From NCBI GenBank assembly GCA_016192135.1, contig JACPUR010000028.1, positions 1 through 29,928 of the forward strand: a stretch of DNA of 29,928 nucleotides, read 5' to 3'. The notes below the pieces were generated by a model. The model was not told the DNA's origin and did no database searches. It saw only the letters and a list, made by a program, of their open reading frames with translations. Each line of letters opens with the position of its first letter. Positions within the stretch are counted from its first letter, which is position 1. The position numbers and the translations under genes were made by a program. Source of the stretch: Candidatus Tectomicrobia bacterium (GTDB lineage Bacteria; UBA8248). Positions 24,248-29,928 of the stretch are shown here, one piece after another.

Positions 24248-24610
24248 ATGGCGATGATCCGGGAAGACATCGAGAAGGCGATCGAGGCGGCCTCGCGGGC
24301 GCGGAAGCCGGTTTCCCTCCCGGGGGCGGACCTGCGGTGGTCGGACCTGAGCGGCCTGGACCTCTCCGGGGCGGATTTGAGCGGAGCCGTCTTGGCGGGC
24401 GCCTCGCTCCGGGAGGCGGATCTCTCGGGGGCGGATCTCTCCCAGGCGGATCTTCAGGGGGCCGACCTGGAGGAGGCGGTCCTGGACGACGCCTCCCTGG
24501 CCGAGGCCGACGTGGCCGGGGCGAATTTCCGGGGGGCGAGCCTGGTGGGGGCCGACCTGGAAGGGGTGAACCTGGACGAGGCCCTCCTCGACGGCGCCCG
24601 GTTCCTGTGA
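24248..24610 (+). CDS. Pentapeptide-repeat protein
   Basis: The 120-residue protein starts with a short helix (MAMIREDIEKAIEAASRARK). About 18 consecutive A(D/N/S)LxX pentapeptides follow: ADLRW, SDLSG, LDLSG, ADLSG, AVLAG, ASLRE, ADLSG, ADLSQ, ADLQG, ADLEE and so on to ARFL. These build a right-handed quadrilateral beta-helix. The family includes DNA-mimic gyrase protectors (Qnr, MfpA) and many proteins of unknown role. There is no signal peptide and no membrane segment. ATG 24248 is chosen because it starts the helix; an in-frame upstream start at 24188 would add 20 unsupported residues. It stands between divergent and unrelated genes. Confidence 0.85.
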   Translation: MAMIREDIEKAIEAASRARKPVSLPGADLRWSDLSGLDLSGADLSGAVLAGASLREADLSGADLSQADLQGADLEEAVLDDASLAEADVAGANFRGASLVGADLEGVNLDEALLDGARFL

Positions 24611-24824
24611 GCGGAAGCGGCGAAATCGGATTCGAATAATTTTCAATGAAATCCGGGATAAACGGAGCCCGGATCCTCACGGGCGATTTCTTCTCGCCTT
24701 GTTCAGCCTCCGAAAATGGCCTTTCCGGCTTGCAGGGCCCTAGAAATGGGGATATGAATGCGCCGCTCGCGCGTTTGTGCGGATATCGGGCGAGAGTCAG
24801 TTCCTTTCTGAGAGGGCAGGGAAA

Positions 24825-25439
24825 ATGGGCAGGTCTGCGGTGTTCATCGACGGGGCATATATCGAGTTTCTGATTCGCGAGGAGTTCGCCGAGATGCGGG
24901 TGGATTTCGCCCGCCTCTCCCAGCGCCTGGCCGGCAACAAGGAGCTCCTGCGCACCTACTACTACCACTGCCTCCCCTACCAGGGATCCAACCCGACCGA
25001 GGAAGAGACGAAGCGCTACATGAACAAGCTGCGCTTCTTCCGCACCCTGGATCGCCTGCCGCGCTTCGAGGTGCGCCTGGGGGAGATCGTCTACCGGGGC
25101 GTGCGCGAGGACGGCCGGGAGAACTTCGTCCAGAAGCGCGTGGACATGATGCTCGGCGTGGACCTCGTGCGCCTGGCCACGAGCGGCCAGATCACCGACG
25201 CCATCCTCGTGGCGAGCGACAGCAACCTCGTGCCCGCCGTCTCGGCGGCCAAGGAGTGCGGGGTGCTGGTTTCGCTCTTCCACGGGCGCAAGGCCGGCGC
25301 CAACGAGGACCTCTGGACGCTGTGCGACGAGCGCTACGCCATCACCGAGGACCTGCTGACCGCGGTCCAGCTCGCCCCCCGCAAGGACGGCCACGGGGCG
25401 GTGCACGAGATGCCGGCCCAGACGACGCTCTCGGCCTGA
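24825..25439 (+). CDS. NYN-domain (PIN-like, LabA/DUF88-type) protein
   Basis: The 204-residue protein carries the acidic constellation of the NYN nuclease domain. It has AVFIDGAYIEFLI near the start, a central KRVDMMLGVDLVRLATSGQITDAILVASDSNLVPAV with Asp residues at the usual strand ends, and GVLVSLFHG and EDLWTLCDERYAI towards the C-terminus. NYN proteins are metal-dependent RNases of the PIN superfamily. The target RNA of this one is unknown. ATG 24825 follows AGGGAAA; the frame is open further upstream but without family similarity. A strong terminator directly follows, so the gene is a monocistronic unit or the end of one. Confidence 0.87.
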   Translation: MGRSAVFIDGAYIEFLIREEFAEMRVDFARLSQRLAGNKELLRTYYYHCLPYQGSNPTEEETKRYMNKLRFFRTLDRLPRFEVRLGEIVYRGVREDGRENFVQKRVDMMLGVDLVRLATSGQITDAILVASDSNLVPAVSAAKECGVLVSLFHGRKAGANEDLWTLCDERYAITEDLLTAVQLAPRKDGHGAVHEMPAQTTLSA

Positions 25440-25457
25440 GACCCTCCCCCGGACGGG

Positions 25458-25493
25458 AAAAAGGGGGGCGGCCTGCGCCGCCCCCCTTTCTTG
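25458..25493 (+). terminator. Rho-independent terminator after the NYN gene
   Basis: A 13-bp stem AAAGGGGGGCGGC / GCCGCCCCCCTTT closes a CTGC loop. It is preceded by an A-run and followed by TTTCTTGTTTG. It ends the NYN transcript and may also serve the convergent MFS gene. Confidence 0.88.
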
Positions 25494-25580
25494 TTTGTTA
25501 TCTCTCCTCAGCCATACACCCCGAAAATCGGCGGACCAAGCCACCCCGCCTGGCTCCTGCCCCGCGCCAAAGCCGTGGGT

Positions 25581-26777
25581 CTACCTGAACCGGACCCGCC
25601 CCAAGCTCGCCAGGATCGGCAGGGACATTGCCTGAAGCAGGACCGACGCGGCGACCATCGCCATCACGGACCAATCGTAGAGGAACCCCATCAGGGCGCT
25701 GCCCGCGAACCAGGCCGCCCCAAAGCCCGCGTTGAAGATCCCATAGGCCGTCGCGCGGCGGTGGCTCGGCGCGAGCGCCGCGATGGCCGCCCGCATCACT
25801 GACTCCTGCGCCCCCATCCCCACTCCCCACAGCACCATGGCCGCCACGGCGGCTTCCAGGCCGCCCAGGACGGCCAGGGGGACGGCGGCCAGCGAGAGCC
25901 CCGCCGCCAGGATCATGGCCCGGATCCCGACGCGGTCAAACAGCCGCCCGAGGGCGAGGGCGGCGATGGCGTCCGCAGCCATCGCCACCGCGTAGAGGGT
26001 GGGAATCCAGACGACGGGAACGGTTTTCGCCTTTTCGAAGTGGAAGGCGAGGAGAGGGAAGTCGGCAAACCCGGCGCCGATGAGCATCGCACCGGCCATG
26101 TAAATCCAGAAGGACTTGGGCAGGCCCTCCGCCGTCATGGGAGGGGGCGCCAGCTCGAAGTCCCGGGGGCGTGGATACGAGAACCGCGCCGCGAGGAGCA
26201 CCGCGAGGGCCAGAAGGGCCGGGACGAGGAGAATGCCGAAGCCGGTGCGGTACTCTCCGCCGAAGTAGAGCACGGCGCTGATGATCAGCGGGCCCGCGAT
26301 CGCCCCCGTCTGATCCAGGGCCTCGTGCAGGCCGAAGCCCCAGCCGAGGCCGATCCGGCTGCTGGCGTGGGAGAGCATCGCGTCCCGGGCCGGGGTGCGG
26401 ATCGCCTTTCCCATTCTCTCCGAGACGATGAGGATGGCCGCCAGCTCCCAGTGGTGCACGAGGGCCAGCAGCGGGACGGCGAGGAGGTTGATGGCGTAGC
26501 CCGCGATGGTGACGGCCCAGTAGCGGCCCGTCCGGTCGCTCAGGTAGCCCGACGCCAGGCGGACGGCGTAGCCCACGAGCTCCCCAAGCCCCGCAACGAC
26601 GCCCACCGCCGTGGCGCCCGCGCCCAGGACCGCCAGGAAAGGCCCGGTGATGCTCCGGGCGCCCTCGTAGGTCATGTCGCCGAACAGGCTGACGACCCCG
26701 ATGAAGATGATGAAGCCGACGGCCCTGCGGCGCGGAAGATCCGCTCCGGACTCCTGCGCGGGCGCATCCTTGCCCAT
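25581..26777 (-). CDS. Major facilitator superfamily transporter
   Basis: The 398-residue protein has about 11-12 transmembrane segments in two halves. The loop 2-3 signature is present as GYLSDRTGRYWAV (the G-x-L-x-D-R-x-G-R pattern) and is repeated in the second half as GRLFDRVGIRAM. EARSITGPFL-type and RTPARDAMLSHA segments recall the efflux-type MFS group (similar to YfnC or tetracycline/arabinose exporters). The substrate cannot be deduced. The gene starts 280 bases from the fluoride riboswitch but is transcribed away from it, so it is not under that switch. No ribosome-binding site stands out before ATG 26777. Confidence 0.9.
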   Translation of the reverse strand: MGKDAPAQESGADLPRRRAVGFIIFIGVVSLFGDMTYEGARSITGPFLAVLGAGATAVGVVAGLGELVGYAVRLASGYLSDRTGRYWAVTIAGYAINLLAVPLLALVHHWELAAILIVSERMGKAIRTPARDAMLSHASSRIGLGWGFGLHEALDQTGAIAGPLIISAVLYFGGEYRTGFGILLVPALLALAVLLAARFSYPRPRDFELAPPPMTAEGLPKSFWIYMAGAMLIGAGFADFPLLAFHFEKAKTVPVVWIPTLYAVAMAADAIAALALGRLFDRVGIRAMILAAGLSLAAVPLAVLGGLEAAVAAMVLWGVGMGAQESVMRAAIAALAPSHRRATAYGIFNAGFGAAWFAGSALMGFLYDWSVMAMVAASVLLQAMSLPILASLGRVRFR

Positions 26778-27019
26778 CTCACTGCCCTCCGAGGATGGAG
26801 AGGAAGTCTTGCGGGGAGGGCTTCTGGACCAAGCACCGGGAGCCGGGAAGTGCCGCCCCGCAGACCCCTCTCGGGTCTCGCACGGCAGGAGTCATCAGCC
26901 GCATCGGCGGTTGGGCAGGGGGGACTCCATCCCCCTTGTTGGAAGTGCGGATTCTCCGTCCGTCCGCTCTTTTCGGCAACCTCCGCTGGGGCGCGAGGGA
27001 GGAAGGAACTATGCATGCT

Positions 27020-27048
27020 TTGCAAGTCTTCAGAGGGCATGGTATTAT
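27020..27048 (+). promoter_or_regulatory. Promoter of the fluoride-riboswitch operon
   Basis: TTGCAA (27020-27025) and TATTAT (27043-27048) are spaced by exactly 17 bases. Transcription from here would begin near 27055, just before the riboswitch aptamer. The surrounding base composition drops sharply in GC. Confidence 0.65.
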
Positions 27049-27063
27049 TTATCCTGGAAAATC

Positions 27064-27119
27064 AGGGGCGATGGAGTTCGCCGGGTACCGCCGTCTCTCG
27101 GGCGGCTGATAACTCCTAC
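27064..27119 (+). ncRNA. Fluoride riboswitch (crcB motif) aptamer
   Basis: The segment contains the conserved crcB-motif elements in order. GGCGATGGAGTTCGCC forms the first hairpin (GGCGA / TCGCC) with the invariant GATGG in its loop. A second hairpin, CCGCC-GTCTCTC-GGGCGG, follows, and then CTGAT and AACTCCTAC. GGAGTT in the first loop can pair with AACTCC to form the diagnostic pseudoknot. These are the hallmarks of the fluoride aptamer. The 3' strand of the pseudoknot is also the 5' arm of the following terminator. Fluoride binding should therefore prevent termination and switch on the two downstream genes. Confidence 0.92.
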
Positions 27120-27144
27120 CGGTTCGGTAGGAGTTTTTCTTTTT
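27111..27144 (+). terminator. Riboswitch-controlled intrinsic terminator
   Basis: AACTCCTACC (27111-27120) pairs perfectly with GGTAGGAGTT (27126-27135) around the loop GGTTC and is followed by a T-rich run (TTTTTCTTTTT). The 5' arm overlaps the aptamer's AACTCCTAC, so aptamer and terminator exclude each other. This is the standard 'on' switch of fluoride riboswitches. Confidence 0.92.
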
Positions 27145-27159
27145 GGGCGGGCGGGCAGC

Positions 27160-28296
27160 ATGGACAAGGAATCGAGCATAAGCCGTGAGCGCGCCTCCGG
27201 CCTGGACGGCCGCCCTCCCGGGGAGAGGGAGGAATTCGATCATTTCTGCTACTTCCGCCTGATCGACGCCTTCTCCGAGGAAGGCTGCCCCGTCTGCATC
27301 TGCCTCCGGAGGAGCGCGTGCCGCTACCTCGATGCCCTGTTCTACGAAAGCGTGAACGATGTGGGGGTCCGCGCGGTCCTCCGCCGCGCCGAGGGCTTCT
27401 GCAACTGGCACGCCTGGATGGCGGCGGAGATCCCCAACAGCCAGCTGGGGATCGCCATCATCTCCGAGGACCTCCTGGGGCAGGCCCTCCGGCGGCTCCG
27501 GAGGACGCGCTTCGGGCCTCCCGGGGGCGGGTGGATGGCCCGCCTGTTCTGGCGGCTTCGCCCCAGCGGTTCCCGCTTTTTGATATCGGCCTCCCGGGGG
27601 CGCAAGGCGCCCTGCCCGGCCTGCGCGCTCGGGAGGCAGGCGGAAGCCTCCTACCTTTTTGGGATGCTCCGCTTCATCGAAGACCCCCAGTTCGAGCGCG
27701 CCTTCGACGCCTCGGCGGGCCTTTGCCTCCCCCATTTCCTCCGGCTCGCCGAGGGCTATCCCTCCCATCCCAACCTGGAGATCGTGGCGAGGCGGAGCGA
27801 GCAGAAGTGGAAGGAGCTTCAGGATCGGCTGCGGCGCTTCGCCGCCAAGCACAGCTACACCGCCTCCGAGGGATTCACCGAGGAGGAGTCCCGCTCCTGG
27901 CGCTTGGCGGCCGAGATGCTCGCCGGGGGGCGGGGAGTTTTCGCCAATGAGCTTCATCAGGCGCCTCCCTCCAGCGGACGAAGCGCGGCGGCGCATGTTT
28001 TCCCTTCGAGGCGTCCCGATCCATCCCTTGGCAACTCCGGGCATCCGGTGGACCCCCGGTTCGAGGCGGAGAAGTTGAAGCTCCGGGTGGAGGAGCTGCG
28101 CTCCCAGCTCTTCGAGGCCGCGAGCGAGGCGTCCTCCCTTCACTACCGCTACTGGCAGGCGCTTGAAAAAATCAAGGAGCTGGAGAGGGACCTCACGGCC
28201 GCGCGAGCCGGCGCGCGGATGGGGGAGCTATTGGTGGAGAAGCTGCGGGACGAGGTGGCCTGCCTCAAGCGGCAGGCGGGGATGAATACCCAGTGA
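27160..28296 (+). CDS. Cys-rich CxxC/CxxH-module protein with coiled-coil tail (DUF6062-like)
   Basis: The 378-residue cytosolic protein is the first gene behind the fluoride riboswitch. It has two modules of the pattern C-P-x-C...C-x-x-H. Module 1 has Cys43-Cys46 with Cys81-His84 (GCPVCICLRR, RAEGFCNWHAWM). Module 2 has Cys152-Cys155 with Cys189-His192 (PCPACALGRQ, SAGLCLPHFL). Each module has a helical stretch of about 35 residues between its halves. The pattern resembles the uncharacterised DUF6062 family and would suit a tetrahedral metal site. The last 70 residues form a coiled coil (AEKLKLRVEELRSQLFEAA, ALEKIKELERDLTAARAG). The ATG lies 16 bases after the terminator, with only a G-rich spacer as ribosome-binding site. 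Its stop overlaps the start of the next gene. The function is unknown to me; the regulation suggests a role under fluoride stress. Confidence 0.87.
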   Translation: MDKESSISRERASGLDGRPPGEREEFDHFCYFRLIDAFSEEGCPVCICLRRSACRYLDALFYESVNDVGVRAVLRRAEGFCNWHAWMAAEIPNSQLGIAIISEDLLGQALRRLRRTRFGPPGGGWMARLFWRLRPSGSRFLISASRGRKAPCPACALGRQAEASYLFGMLRFIEDPQFERAFDASAGLCLPHFLRLAEGYPSHPNLEIVARRSEQKWKELQDRLRRFAAKHSYTASEGFTEEESRSWRLAAEMLAGGRGVFANELHQAPPSSGRSAAAHVFPSRRPDPSLGNSGHPVDPRFEAEKLKLRVEELRSQLFEAASEASSLHYRYWQALEKIKELERDLTAARAGARMGELLVEKLRDEVACLKRQAGMNTQ

Positions 28297-29792
28297 AGAA
28301 GCGTGGCAGGCGGACCATCACCGAGCAAAGCTACGCGGCGGCGCGGCTGCTCGACGCCCTCGGCCGGGAGGGCTGTCCGGTCTGCCACGACATCGCCCGG
28401 AGCGACCGGCACTACTTCTTCTGGTTCTTCGTCGAGAGTTACTTCTCCTCTTATACGCTCGATCAGCTATCGGCTTCCTTGGGCTTCTGTCCGGCCCACG
28501 GCGCCCGGCTCGCCCGATCCTCCGGGGATTCCCATCAGTTGACCTATGTTCACGAGGACATGGCCCGGCGGATCATTCGGGCCTTGGGCGCCCTGTCGCG
28601 GGGCGGCGCGGCCGGGCGGAAGCGGAAGGCCGGCCTGCTCCGCCCCGGCCCCTGCCCGCCCTGCCGTGAGCGGGAGCAGGGGGCCGCGAGCGCCGCCTTT
28701 TGGCTGGCGGCCATCCTCGAAGAGCCCTCTCATGCGGGGAAGTATGGCGATCCCGGCCTGCTCTGCTTCCCCCACCTCAGGCTGCTCTGCCCCCGCGTGG
28801 GGGGAAAGACGCTGGAAGGGCTCCTCGCGCTGCACCGGGAGCGCATGTCCACGGAGGCGGATTCCCTCTCCGCGCGGAATCTGTGCCGCATCTCCCCCGG
28901 CGACAAGGAAGGGCTGCTGGAAACCCTCCTGCCCGCCCTGCGCCTCGCCGTGGGCCATGACCGCGGGCTGCGGACCCTTCCCGAGCCGGGAGAGGCGGCG
29001 GAGGCGCCCCGGCTGCGGGACCCCGCGGGGGACTTCCTGGAGAGGCTCCGCTGGAGCGACGCCTGTCCCGTCTGCCTGGAGGTCAGCCGGGCCTGGGGCG
29101 ACTGGCTCCGCTGGCTCGATGAAGCCGCCCAGCGGGGAGTGGAGATTCGGGATCTCCTGCCGGGGTGCCCGGATCATGTCTGGGACACAATCCATATGGG
29201 AGGAAAGGCCCTGGCCGTCGCGGTGGCCCAAAAAGCCCTCGGGGATACCCTCGGCCAGCTCGCCCAGTCCATGAACACCTTGGCGCCCGCCGAAAAGAAG
29301 AAAGAAACCAAATGGCCCTTGGTCGGACGCCTCCGGGAATTTCTGCCGGAGCCGCCTCCCCCCTACGCCGCCGCCCGGAGGGTGCTGACCCGGCCCCCCT
29401 GGTGCCCCGTCTGCAACCACCTGAACGAGGTGAGGGACCGCTCCCTCCATCTCTTGTTCGCGCTCCTCCGGGGCAGGCCAGGGCGGACCGCGATGGAGAA
29501 CGGCTATGGTCTCTGCCTGAAGCACTTCTCCCGCGCCCTCGCTCTCCGGCCTGAAGAGGGGGTGGGCCGCTTCCTCGCCGAGGTGGAGTCCGCCCGTCTA
29601 TCCCTGCTCCTGTGGGAGCTGGAGGAGGCCCGGCGGAAGGCCGCGTGGTCGGTGCGTCCGGAGCCCCGGGGCACCGAGAGCTGGGCCTGGAAGCGGGGGG
29701 TGTGGCGGTTCTCGGGGCGGCTGGGGAACGGCTCGGACGCCCAGCCCGAGAAGCCTTCTATATCTCCGGTGGCGGAAACGGCGAAGGGATGA
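28293..29792 (+). CDS. Cys-rich protein with four CxxC/CxxH modules (DUF6062-like)
   Basis: The 499-residue product begins at a GTG overlapping the previous stop (GTGA), a clear sign of translational coupling. Four modules repeat the CxxC...CxxH pattern with near-constant spacing: C28/C31-C66/H69, C121/C124-C158/H161, C258/C261-C292/H295 and C371/C374-C408/H411. The first (GREGCPVCHDIARSD to GFCPAHGARLA) and the last (WCPVCNHLNEVRD to GLCLKHFSRAL) are most alike. It has no signal peptide or membrane helix. The module spacing is the same as in the preceding protein, so the two are paralogues built from one unit and likely work together. The C-terminal 70 residues are low-complexity. The catalytic activity, if any, is unknown. 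Confidence 0.87.
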   Translation: MKKRGRRTITEQSYAAARLLDALGREGCPVCHDIARSDRHYFFWFFVESYFSSYTLDQLSASLGFCPAHGARLARSSGDSHQLTYVHEDMARRIIRALGALSRGGAAGRKRKAGLLRPGPCPPCREREQGAASAAFWLAAILEEPSHAGKYGDPGLLCFPHLRLLCPRVGGKTLEGLLALHRERMSTEADSLSARNLCRISPGDKEGLLETLLPALRLAVGHDRGLRTLPEPGEAAEAPRLRDPAGDFLERLRWSDACPVCLEVSRAWGDWLRWLDEAAQRGVEIRDLLPGCPDHVWDTIHMGGKALAVAVAQKALGDTLGQLAQSMNTLAPAEKKKETKWPLVGRLREFLPEPPPPYAAARRVLTRPPWCPVCNHLNEVRDRSLHLLFALLRGRPGRTAMENGYGLCLKHFSRALALRPEEGVGRFLAEVESARLSLLLWELEEARRKAAWSVRPEPRGTESWAWKRGVWRFSGRLGNGSDAQPEKPSISPVAETAKG

Positions 29793-29816
29793 GGCCGGGG
29801 GCGCGGTTCCTCTCCC

Positions 29817-29928
29817 TCAGTCGTACACCGTCTCCATGTAGTGGCCGGAATCCACCTGGGCCTCGATGACGGTGGGGCCCGCCGCCCCCAGGGCCTTCCG
29901 GAGCGCCCGCTCCAGCTCCTCCGGCCCG
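29817..29928 (-). CDS. C-terminal fragment of a thiamine-pyrophosphate-dependent enzyme (likely)
   Basis: The minus strand runs into the window edge with 36 residues ending in TGA at 29817-29819. The sequence ELERALRKALGAAGPTVIEAQ followed by VDSGHY resembles the C-terminal end of the TPP-binding domain of acetolactate-synthase-type enzymes, where L..AL..A....GP-x-V-I-E-V is usual. The rest of the gene lies outside the window, so the substrate class is open. It converges with the Cys-rich operon with only 24 bases between the stops and no obvious terminator. Confidence 0.7.
   Translation of the reverse strand, partial: GPEELERALRKALGAAGPTVIEAQVDSGHYMETVYD

Noticed and set aside
24651-24674. 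Hairpin ATCCGGG / CCCGGAT after the pentapeptide-repeat gene as a terminator
   Set aside because: Only seven base pairs, with no T-run on either strand.
26674-27159. A 5' extension of the first Cys-rich gene on the plus strand
   Set aside because: The open frame crosses the riboswitch and its terminator. The transcript begins near 27055, so translation must start at 27160 or later.

Overview
This is a roughly 30 kb, GC-rich (about 65 %) bacterial chromosome segment. It has flagellar motAB, exported c-type cytochromes, a tripartite tricarboxylate transporter (TTT) and cobalamin-dependent acyl-CoA chemistry. The content fits an uncultured, Gram-negative-type, aerobic or microaerobic heterotroph. 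Lineages such as Tectomicrobia, Rokubacteria or related groups are conceivable, but no taxonomic marker is present and I do not assign one. No transposase, integrase, phage gene or CRISPR array is visible.

Region 1 (1-5.6 kb) is a redox and selenium region. A minus-strand redoxin of the iodothyronine-deiodinase family carries an in-frame TGA exactly at its active-site position. An exported plus-strand gene series follows: a beta-propeller protein, an NPC-repeat protein, a monoheme cytochrome with an NPC-repeat tail, a diheme cytochrome and a SUMF1-like protein. The monoheme cytochrome also has an in-frame TGA, at the place where SoxA/TsdA-type cytochromes have their heme-ligating cysteine. 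Both TGAs are followed at the right distance by a small hairpin of the bacterial SECIS type. A tRNA-Sec gene (anticodon TCA) lies at 5463-5559. The Sec-containing SoxA/TsdA-like cytochrome is the most novel candidate in this part.

Region 2 (5.9-15 kb) holds a complete TTT uptake operon (substrate-binding protein, TctB-like, TctA-like) with a beta-hydroxyacid dehydrogenase behind it. On the opposite strand are motA-motB, a quinone-oxidoreductase-type MDR enzyme, a DUF523/DUF1722 (YbgA-like) protein and a second SUMF1-domain protein. Short GGGGCG-type palindromes and a larger nested inverted repeat occupy the intergenic gaps.

Region 3 (15.3-24.1 kb) encodes a DUF2721 membrane protein, an AMP-forming acyl-CoA synthetase, and a minus-strand operon: B12-binding mutase subunit, CoA ligase, MeaB-type GTPase, mutase large subunit. 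The large subunit carries Ile, Asp and Gln at the positions that distinguish 2-hydroxyisobutyryl-CoA mutase from methylmalonyl-CoA mutase. A double 3-hydroxyacyl-CoA dehydrogenase gene lies just upstream. Together they could convert 2-hydroxyisobutyrate through its CoA ester and (S)-3-hydroxybutyryl-CoA to acetoacetyl-CoA.

Region 4 (24.2-29.9 kb) has a pentapeptide-repeat protein, a NYN-domain protein, an MFS transporter, and then a promoter, fluoride (crcB-type) riboswitch and overlapping terminator. These precede two translationally coupled Cys-rich genes. Their proteins are built from six copies of a CxxC-(33 to 37 residues)-CxxH module. A fluoride-controlled operon of such proteins, with no crcB or eriC in view, is the second strong candidate for something undescribed. 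The window ends in the 3' part of a TPP-enzyme gene.
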